The notes beneath the pieces are model-generated. The model searched no databases, was not told the DNA's origin, and saw nothing but the letters and a program-made list of their open reading frames with translations. Shown here piece by piece: positions 1 through 9,311 of a DNA stretch of 11,654 nucleotides (the first letter of the stretch is position 1; each line of letters begins with the position of its first letter). Source of the stretch: Sphingobacteriales bacterium (GTDB taxonomy: Bacteria > Bacteroidota > Bacteroidia > Chitinophagales > Chitinophagaceae); the NCBI GenBank assembly GCA_947472965.1, contig CANJEF010000008.1, positions 1-11,654 of the forward strand, written 5' to 3'. Both the position numbers and the translations under genes were made by a program.

Positions 1-77
1 GATTTCAACGCTAGTTGAAAAAGGATGCTCATGGCAACAATAAAATAAAAACCACTTCTAAACTTACTTGTTTTCAT
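1..77 (-). CDS. N-terminus of a secreted or membrane protein, cut by the window edge
   Basis: An ATG at 77-75 opens a reading frame that runs leftward off the window for 25 codons with no stop. The peptide starts with Met-Lys-Thr-Ser-Lys-Phe-Arg, then a hydrophobic stretch (FYFIVAMSILFQLAL). This is the layout of a signal peptide or signal anchor: a basic n-region followed by an apolar core. The gene lies 217 bp downstream of the serine hydrolase gene and on the same strand, so it could be a separate unit or the next gene of the same run. No lipobox or cleavage site is visible before the edge and the family cannot be named. The call rests only on the open frame and the signal-like composition. 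The overlapping plus-strand frame here starts with TTG and looks non-coding. Confidence 0.5.
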   Translation of the reverse strand, partial: MKTSKFRSGFYFIVAMSILFQLALK

Positions 78-194
78 TTGATTGGGGTTTTGTCCCAGAT
101 CATTAAAACGAAGCTTATTGTCCTATTATTGTATTTTTCACCCCGAAAACGAGAAAAAAAAGGAGCGCTATGGTATTTTTACGATTATCAAACC

Positions 195-208
195 CAAAAC
201 CGGTTTTG
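195..208. repeat. 14-bp perfect palindrome in the intergenic region
   Basis: CAAAACCGGTTTTG is a perfect inverted repeat with no spacer, centred between 201 and 202. It lies in the gene-free stretch 78-294, upstream of the partial gene at 1-77 and downstream of the serine hydrolase gene. As RNA it would make only a weak hairpin, because the centre must form the loop and no T-run follows, so a terminator is unlikely. A dimeric regulator site is possible, but a chance palindrome in AT-rich DNA cannot be excluded. I see nothing else in 78-294: no clear terminator, RNA gene or convincing promoter. Confidence 0.3.
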
Positions 209-294
209 TAATAAACATAAATAATTGATAATTAATTTAATATAAAATGTTGCCCAGGGTGGTAGCGGTGATATAATGATCCAGACGGAACTAC

Positions 295-1158
295 TTAATT
301 ATAATAATTCCAAATCAATTTTGACAATTTTCTAGTTAAAACCCAAGCCTCGTTATTGAAAGTCCAGCTGGTATCCTTGTTATTTTTGGTGAAAATACTG
401 AACAAATAGGGGTGTTTCCCCTTCACGTACATTACTTCACTCCTACTTGCATCTACAGCTCCATTTTTTGATGCGACATATATATCCGGCGGTATTGAGG
501 ACAGCCCTTCCTCATCCCAATATTGCTTGCCCATGATACGCATCATCCTGTCACTTGCGTCCGTGCTAATCATTTTTCCTTCAACAATATCTTCCACAAT
601 TTGTGCAATTTCTGCAGGGGTGGTTTGTCCCCAACCATAAGAAGTCCTATCCCTTTCCCTACCGGGAGTTCTACTGTTGACCCTGGTTTTTGAATACCCC
701 ATTTGATCCATTAAGCTGTTAACCTTTGTACCAGTTCCTGCAATACTTTGTAACCATAAACTTCCAGTATTATCTGATATGGTCATCATGAGCATCATTA
801 CCTTACTCAATTCAATCTTTGTTTCAGGTTTCAGGTAAGCAACAATATCCTCTCCCGGGTCATAGTTCAATGTATCATACCAAGTAAGATGCTGATGATA
901 GTCGAGCTCCTTGTTGTGTATCTTATTCATGATTCCAATTAAAATAGGAATCTTGACAATACTTGCTGTAGGAAAAACAGTATCAGCATTGATTGAAACA
1001 ACCTTATTTGTTTTCAGATCCTTTACATAAATACCGATATCCCCCTTGAAATTTAAAATGAGAGATCTGATTTTCAAATCCAATGATTTATCTATTTTTT
1101 GTGCAGTTGCAAACGAAGAGGCTACACAAACAAATACAACTAAAAGGATATGTTTCAT
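295..1158 (-). CDS. Secreted class A beta-lactamase-fold serine hydrolase
   Basis: This is a 287-residue protein of the beta-lactamase class A/PBP-like serine hydrolase superfamily, exported to the periplasm. Residues 1-20 form a signal peptide ending Ala-Thr-Ala-Gln. The three active-site boxes are present: Ser66-Ile-Val-Lys69 (SxxK, nucleophile and general base), Ser128-Asp-Asn130 (SDN) and Lys231-Asn-Gly233 (KTG variant). Spacings of 62 and 103 residues match class A enzymes, as does the Thr-Thr-Pro motif near 179-181. The Glu166 that deacylates penicillins in true class A enzymes is not evident: aligning from the TTP motif puts Thr164 at that place, and the nearest Glu is 168. The protein may therefore be a poor beta-lactamase, or a peptidase or esterase of the same fold. 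It starts 40 bp after the MG2/plug gene on the same strand and is probably co-transcribed. No Shine-Dalgarno sequence is seen. Fold and export are secure; the substrate is unknown. Confidence 0.88.
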   Translation of the reverse strand: MKHILLVVFVCVASSFATAQKIDKSLDLKIRSLILNFKGDIGIYVKDLKTNKVVSINADTVFPTASIVKIPILIGIMNKIHNKELDYHQHLTWYDTLNYDPGEDIVAYLKPETKIELSKVMMLMMTISDNTGSLWLQSIAGTGTKVNSLMDQMGYSKTRVNSRTPGRERDRTSYGWGQTTPAEIAQIVEDIVEGKMISTDASDRMMRIMGKQYWDEEGLSSIPPDIYVASKNGAVDASRSEVMYVKGKHPYLFSIFTKNNKDTSWTFNNEAWVLTRKLSKLIWNYYN

Positions 1159-1198
1159 TTTGTTGACATTAAAGTTATCAGTATGATGTAACTACTTA

Positions 1199-3601
1199 TT
1201 ATTCAAATACAGAAACTACCCTAGTCAATTTGCCTTCAGCATTGATGCCTTCCAAAACTACTTTGTATTTGTTGCTGAAATCATTGTTAAAAAACTGAAT
1301 CCGATAACGTGGATTTTTTTTATTGGTAATGATGTAGGGATTCCAATATAAGGTTGTCCTTACATCAGTCTCTACAAACTCTGAAGGGGTATCATATTGT
1401 GGATTATAAAATTCCTTAAACCTTGTATATCCAGTCAGTATCGTATTGGGCATCCCTTTCCCAGGATTGGGTGTATTACTAAAATCTCCGCCTTTCCTTA
1501 AATACACTACAATTGCTCCTCCACTTCCCCCTCCCATCGCACCAAAAAAGGGAGGCCTAAATACCTTGATGAATGCAACATCCCTTACTGAGACAGTTCT
1601 AATAGATTCGATTGTTGAAGGAATTTCATTCAAAAAAAGATCTGGAGAAGAACCACGCCAGTTCATCGAAGTTTGTGATCCATTGGTAACAATAGACAAT
1701 CCAGGTACCTTACCTTGTAAGAAAGTCATGATATCCATCGCAGTAGCTGCTGAAGGATCATCTAATAGCGAAAAGCTGTATGCATCACCACCAGAAAATA
1801 ACCCTGTTGCATATTTCTCTTCCAGCACTTGCTCCTTCGATTTCACTTTCGCCTTGATGACAACCTCCTGTAAAGTTTTATATGAATTTCGACGTTTCCA
1901 ATCTTCTTGTTGCGCTAAGAAAAACGTCATTTTTTGGTTGGCTATGCTATCAGACCAAAGGAATGGCTTATTGCTATCTTGATAAGTAATGTTCTTTGCA
2001 GTTGTTCTAAGCAATCCATTTTCGAATTGTACCTGAGCAAGACTTGTCAGCGTTGGGTTCTGATTGAAACTATAAAATACCCTAGATGTATCATAAAAGA
2101 AAACGCCTTTATTCTCAAAACTTCCATCTTTATTAACAGGAACAAAATACATATTTCTGCTGCTATCCTTATTTAAGACAACCAAATTCAACATCACATC
2201 AGCAGGAAGCGAGATTGATTTCAATCCGTATACTTTCCCGGTGATCTTCATCAATTCATTTTCGGGAGCATAAGTTAGTTCAGGAAAAACCTTGGCCTTG
2301 AGTTTCTCCCAATCCAATCTGCGCCATCCATTGGTCATCATCACCAAATCAAGGTTTGCTGTTACACTATCAGAATCACTTGAAAGATAATAGCCCGGGT
2401 TATGAATTTTACCTTTGATATCTGCACTTAGTAATAAATCTGAATAGATAGTATTGGCGGATGATGATTCGATGTTTGCATCGGTGATGGAAATAGACAT
2501 ATTTGTAATAGAAGTATCTGTTACAAGTACATCAATCACATTTTTTCCTCTTTTTGTTAGCGTAGTAAGTTGCGGAACAAGTTTAGCACTGAATTCATGC
2601 AATCGGTTATTGATGAACATGATTCGCTCCGCAATAGGAATCCAATCTGAAGTAAACAAAGAAAATTGCAGGATACCAGTTTGCAGTTCATCAATTGGAA
2701 TTTGCGTGTCCAAAACAGTCCTATCAACCGCATTTAGATCAACCTTAAATAACAAAACGCCGTTCATGTGAATCAGCAAATTCATTTTCTTGAATTCGTC
2801 TGGAACATTGGCGGTTCGCTCTATTTTTACCAACGCCTTATCATTTGTTCTCGCCAACGAAATCGATGCACCTTCCGCTTTGGGCATATCTAATTTTGTT
2901 GTACCCAACTTCCCATAGGAATCTTTCCAACGAACATAATAGGTCTCGCCAGCCAATGCTTTGATATTAAAAAAACCCATTCCATCATGTTGAACTATCA
3001 ATGTGTCCAACACCTTGTTTTTATTATTCAATAGCGCGCCCTTTATAATTACAGGTAAGCCAAACTGATTAACTGCCTTGAACGCCACTTTCATAGTGAG
3101 TCCATTAATCAAAAATCCACCTTCAGGAAACAGATTAAGGGTTGTTTTATAGTTGATTGGTTTAGACTTTACTACTGATGTTGAAGTGTTGATCACAATA
3201 TCCCGTTGAAATCTAAATGCAGTATCATCATTTAACATCCAACGCGTGTATGCCTTTACTCTAATAAAATTTCCAGTATAATCAACAGGTATCTCAAACG
3301 AACCCTTCGCGGTATATTGGAATAGCGGCGAAACCGTTTGCTTGATCATCTTACCGGTTGTATCATACCACTCAACATAAAAATTAGTACTTAGGTTTGT
3401 GAGTGCTGATTCATTATAAATATATGCCTTGTACCAAATGGTTTCTTCCTTGTTGTAAATCGACTTATCGAAATGAATATGAAGTTTTTCTATAGGATAA
3501 CGCTGAGCCTGTTCATCTATCATGGACAATAGGTCTTGTGCTTTCGTTCGACTTGCTAAAGTCAAAAAAAGAAAACATAAAAACAAAGCATAGATTCTCA
3601 T
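1199..3601 (-). CDS. Secreted MG2-domain protein with orphan TonB-receptor plug domain
   Basis: This 800-residue protein belongs to a Bacteroidota family that joins macroglobulin-like beta-sandwich domains to a TonB-dependent-receptor plug without a beta-barrel. The start chosen is the ATG at 3601-3599, because it gives a signal peptide (MRIYALFLCFLFLTLASRTKAQ, first 20 residues shown by the core MRIYALFLCF) and avoids overlap with the ALDH gene; an in-frame ATG at 3670 would hide that signal behind 23 residues. After the signal comes the family opening with HIHFDKSIYNKEETIWYKAY, typical of an MG2 domain, to about residue 125. Further sandwich-like regions follow. Near 576 lies LQEVVIKAK, the motif that precedes the plug in SusC-like receptors. 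The plug runs from about 617 to 705 with LQGKVPGL and GGGSGGAIVVYLRKGG. Only about 95 residues follow, too few for a 22-strand barrel, so it is not a transporter. The role is unknown: envelope assembly, protein capture or a partner of a receptor are possible. Confidence 0.85.
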   Translation of the reverse strand: MRIYALFLCFLFLTLASRTKAQDLLSMIDEQAQRYPIEKLHIHFDKSIYNKEETIWYKAYIYNESALTNLSTNFYVEWYDTTGKMIKQTVSPLFQYTAKGSFEIPVDYTGNFIRVKAYTRWMLNDDTAFRFQRDIVINTSTSVVKSKPINYKTTLNLFPEGGFLINGLTMKVAFKAVNQFGLPVIIKGALLNNKNKVLDTLIVQHDGMGFFNIKALAGETYYVRWKDSYGKLGTTKLDMPKAEGASISLARTNDKALVKIERTANVPDEFKKMNLLIHMNGVLLFKVDLNAVDRTVLDTQIPIDELQTGILQFSLFTSDWIPIAERIMFINNRLHEFSAKLVPQLTTLTKRGKNVIDVLVTDTSITNMSISITDANIESSSANTIYSDLLLSADIKGKIHNPGYYLSSDSDSVTANLDLVMMTNGWRRLDWEKLKAKVFPELTYAPENELMKITGKVYGLKSISLPADVMLNLVVLNKDSSRNMYFVPVNKDGSFENKGVFFYDTSRVFYSFNQNPTLTSLAQVQFENGLLRTTAKNITYQDSNKPFLWSDSIANQKMTFFLAQQEDWKRRNSYKTLQEVVIKAKVKSKEQVLEEKYATGLFSGGDAYSFSLLDDPSAATAMDIMTFLQGKVPGLSIVTNGSQTSMNWRGSSPDLFLNEIPSTIESIRTVSVRDVAFIKVFRPPFFGAMGGGSGGAIVVYLRKGGDFSNTPNPGKGMPNTILTGYTRFKEFYNPQYDTPSEFVETDVRTTLYWNPYIITNKKNPRYRIQFFNNDFSNKYKVVLEGINAEGKLTRVVSVFE

Positions 3602-3638
3602 GTTGGTCAGATTTTGTTTAAATGTTAGGGCAGTAAAA

Positions 3639-5129
3639 TCAAGAAATTCTTGAAAGAGTCGCTTCGTCATTTATCCTTCTCACAATCCCAAGTGGATTTT
3701 CATTTTGCAATTCCATAGGGAGAAGTTGATTTGGAAAATTTTGAAAACAAAGTGGTCGGACAAATCGCTTGATGGCATCTGCACCTACTGAAGTAAAACG
3801 GCTATCCGTACTAGATGGAAAAGGTCCGCCGTGGTGCATACTCAGACAAACCTCCACGCCAGTTGGCACACCATTCATGATTATCCTGCCGCATTTGTCA
3901 GATAATACATCAAAAAGGTTGCTGTGATTCTCAATGTCTTTTTCTGTAGCCATGATGGTCGTGGTCAGTTGACCTTCCAATGATGAAGCCACCGCAAGCA
4001 TTTCCTCGCTATTCGCACATTCAATAACGAGTGAGTAAGGACCAAATACTTCCTGATGCAATAATTTATTTTTAAGGAATGTTGAACCACTTGCAGTTGT
4101 AACAGTTGGACTTCCCTGATTAGTTGATACTTCACCTTCGGCAGTTGACAACAACGTTACTCCTTCCTGGGCCAGTGCAGTACTCTTTTTTTCTTCATAT
4201 GCTTTTGAAATTCCCGCATGTAACATAGTACCAGGAACCAAACTTTTTATTTGTAATGATAATGCATCCTTGAATGCATCAAGTGCTTTACTTTTGATAC
4301 CAATGATTAATCCGGGATTGGTACAAAATTGTCCAACACCCAACGTAATAGAACCTGCATAAGCAGTTGCAATAGTTTGAGTATCAGATTCGATTTTTTC
4401 AGGCAACAAAAAAACTGGATTCACACTACCCATTTCAGCAAATACAGGAATCGGTTCATCGCGTTGGTTAGCCAAATCAAACAAGGCTTTGCCGCCAGAA
4501 AAAGAGCCCGTAAATCCAACTGCTTTTGTATTGGGATGCAAAACCAATGACTTTCCCACTTCAAAAGATACACCATGGACATGACTGAAAACAGCTGCAG
4601 GCAATCCACACTGTTTAACTGCCTGATGAATAATGTTGGCAACGGCATCACTTGTTTTGGGATGCGCAGGATGTGCTTTCACAATAACTGGACAACCGGC
4701 CGCAAATGCTGAAGCTGTATCACCACCTGCAGTAGAGTACGCAAAAGGAAAATTGCTTGAGCCAAAAACCACAACAGGACCAATTGGAACCAACATCTTT
4801 CTGATATCGGGTTTAGCAGGGACTTTATCTGGTATAGCTGTATCAATCGCTGCTTCAAGCCAATCTCCCTTTACACAGGCTTTTGCATAACTTCTTAATT
4901 GAAAGATAGTCCTTCCCCTTTCACCACGAAGCCTGGCATCAGGAAGATTTGTTTCGGACATCACCAACTGAATGAGTTCATCACCGCTGTTTTCCAAACC
5001 ATCAGCAATTGCAAGCATCAATTCAGCGCGCTTTGCAAGGGATGATTTCTTCATCACCATAAACGCTGATTTTGCAGCATTCATAATTTCATTTACCTCA
5101 ACAACAGTAACATCTTTAAATTCAGACAT
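3639..5129 (-). CDS. Alpha-ketoglutaric semialdehyde dehydrogenase-like ALDH
   Basis: This 496-residue cytoplasmic protein is an NAD(P)-dependent aldehyde dehydrogenase that most resembles 2,5-dioxovalerate (2-oxoglutarate semialdehyde) dehydrogenases, which make 2-oxoglutarate. Visible residues are the oxyanion Asn126 in FGSSNFPFA, coenzyme-site Lys151, the FTGS turn at 206-209, Glu232 in EMGSVNPVFLLP and the nucleophile Cys269 in GQFCTNPGL. The EMGSxNP and GQFCTNPG forms are characteristic of this branch rather than of general ALDHs (ELGGKxP, GQxC). Length is normal and complete. The gene follows the DHDPS-family lyase by 37 bp, which fits sequential steps: the lyase makes the semialdehyde and this enzyme oxidises it. 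That pair occurs in hydroxyproline, L-arabinose and glucarate/galactarate breakdown; the window alone does not prove which. Oxidation of 2-aminoadipate semialdehyde from the kinase/lyase fusion is a further possibility. The TGA stop sits in a 15-bp palindrome (3639-3653). Confidence 0.87.
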   Translation of the reverse strand: MSEFKDVTVVEVNEIMNAAKSAFMVMKKSSLAKRAELMLAIADGLENSGDELIQLVMSETNLPDARLRGERGRTIFQLRSYAKACVKGDWLEAAIDTAIPDKVPAKPDIRKMLVPIGPVVVFGSSNFPFAYSTAGGDTASAFAAGCPVIVKAHPAHPKTSDAVANIIHQAVKQCGLPAAVFSHVHGVSFEVGKSLVLHPNTKAVGFTGSFSGGKALFDLANQRDEPIPVFAEMGSVNPVFLLPEKIESDTQTIATAYAGSITLGVGQFCTNPGLIIGIKSKALDAFKDALSLQIKSLVPGTMLHAGISKAYEEKKSTALAQEGVTLLSTAEGEVSTNQGSPTVTTASGSTFLKNKLLHQEVFGPYSLVIECANSEEMLAVASSLEGQLTTTIMATEKDIENHSNLFDVLSDKCGRIIMNGVPTGVEVCLSMHHGGPFPSSTDSRFTSVGADAIKRFVRPLCFQNFPNQLLPMELQNENPLGIVRRINDEATLSRIS

Positions 5130-5166
5130 GGTATTTTATTTTCTGATCACTAAAAAAATATGGGAA

Positions 5167-6087
5167 CTATATAACAATGGATTTGTAATCAGGTAATGTT
5201 GGCCTAACAGCCAATGCTGTATCGATGATATGTTCAACACGCCTTCTCTCTTCACCTTCCAGAACCAACCTCGGTGCACGAACGTATTCACTGCCTAATC
5301 CGGTTTTGGCTTCACAGAATTTGATATATTGGACCAACTTCGGATGGATATCCAATTCAAGCAAAGGCATAAACCAGCGATAGATTGCTGTGGCCTCTGC
5401 AATTCTTCCTGCTTTAACCAACCGGTAGATTGCAACTGTTTCTGCCGGGAATGCACAAACCAATCCTGCAACCCAACCATCAGCACCCATCAACAACTCT
5501 TCCATCGCAAGGGTATCTACCCCACATAAAATTTTCAAATCAGTATCAAAGCGGCTGATAAGTCTTGTTACATTCGTTACATCACGTGTTGATTCTTTCA
5601 CGGCTACAATATTTTTTTGCTTGAGCAATACCTCAAACATATCTGGCGTGGTATCAATTTTGTAATCAACTGGGTTATTATAGATCATGATCTCAAGTGA
5701 AGTATTTTTTGCAACAGAAAGAAAATGATTGATCGTTTCCCTTTCATCACTCTTATAGCGCATGGGCGGCAACAACATCAAACCATTTGCTCCCCAAATT
5801 TCAGCAAGTTTCGATTGGTGTATTGCTTCAGCCGTAGAACCTTCAGCAATATTCAATAAAACAGGGATTTTATCACCGAACGCAGCAACAGATTCCTTTA
5901 CAAGGACTTCTTTCTCAGCTTCTGTGATTGTGCTCGCTTCACCAAGTGAACCACCAATGATAACTGCATCCACACCAGCATCAACTTGTGCCTGGATGCC
6001 TTTCAGAAAAAGGTTCATGTCTAATTTATCATCTGCAGTAAACTTGGTTGTGATGGCTGGATAAACGCCTTTCCATTTGGGTTGCAT
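5167..6087 (-). CDS. DHDPS/N-acetylneuraminate-lyase family lyase, likely pyrroline-4-hydroxy-2-carboxylate deaminase
   Basis: This is a 306-residue class I aldolase-fold enzyme of the dihydrodipicolinate synthase family. The Schiff-base lysine is Lys164 in VAVKEST, the partner tyrosine is Tyr136 in IMIYNNP, and the substrate-carboxylate loop is GGSLGE at 45-50, where DapA usually has GTTGE. It is not expected to be the lysine-biosynthetic DapA, because the next gene, 37 bp on, encodes an alpha-ketoglutaric semialdehyde dehydrogenase. DHDPS-family enzymes that feed that dehydrogenase are pyrroline-4-hydroxy-2-carboxylate deaminase (hydroxyproline route), 2-keto-3-deoxyarabonate dehydratase and 5-keto-4-deoxyglucarate dehydratase. 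I favour the first from the kinase/lyase neighbour, but that is inference. The start at ATG 6087-6085 gives the usual family opening (MQPKWKGVYPAITTKF); a TTG at 6108 falls within the -7 promoter box and is unlikely. The gene is first of the minus-strand run. Confidence 0.85.
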   Translation of the reverse strand: MQPKWKGVYPAITTKFTADDKLDMNLFLKGIQAQVDAGVDAVIIGGSLGEASTITEAEKEVLVKESVAAFGDKIPVLLNIAEGSTAEAIHQSKLAEIWGANGLMLLPPMRYKSDERETINHFLSVAKNTSLEIMIYNNPVDYKIDTTPDMFEVLLKQKNIVAVKESTRDVTNVTRLISRFDTDLKILCGVDTLAMEELLMGADGWVAGLVCAFPAETVAIYRLVKAGRIAEATAIYRWFMPLLELDIHPKLVQYIKFCEAKTGLGSEYVRAPRLVLEGEERRRVEHIIDTALAVRPTLPDYKSIVI

Positions 6088-6105
6088 AAATCTTAATTTT
6101 ATTGA

Positions 6106-6113
6106 CAAATGTA
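6106..6113 (-). promoter_or_regulatory. Bacteroidota-type -7 box for the minus-strand operon
   Basis: Read on the minus strand, positions 6113-6106 are TACATTTG, a perfect fit to the Bacteroidota -7 consensus TAnnTTTG. It lies 18 bp before the ATG of the DHDPS-family gene, so a transcript would start near 6100 with a leader of roughly a dozen bases. The expected -33 element (TTG or TTTG about 19 bp upstream) is poor, with TTC in its place. An 8-bp degenerate box can occur by chance, hence the modest confidence. The 112-bp gap 6088-6199 must also hold the promoter of the plus-strand genes; a weak candidate there is GAACTTTG at 6127-6134 with TTG at 6102-6104. Confidence 0.35.
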
Positions 6114-6139
6114 CTTCTGTTAGACTGAACTTTGAATAG

Positions 6140-9307
<3,168 letters not shown>

Positions 9308-9311
9308 TCGG

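Noticed and set aside
15..224. Plus-strand frame of 69 codons in the left intergenic region
   Set aside because: It begins with TTG, has no ribosome-binding site and reads as low-complexity Lys-rich sequence; the opposite strand has a better signal-peptide start at 77.
1446..1982. Plus-strand frame of 178 codons inside the MG2/plug gene
   Set aside because: It is antisense to a gene with clear domains, and its Pro/Ser-rich translation has no recognisable motif.
3602..3670. Upstream ATG at 3670 for the MG2/plug gene
   Set aside because: It would overlap the ALDH gene by 32 bp and place 23 residues before a clean signal peptide that starts at 3601.
6088..6108. TTG start at 6108 for the DHDPS-family gene
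   Set aside because: It lies inside the likely -7 promoter box and adds seven residues not typical of the family.
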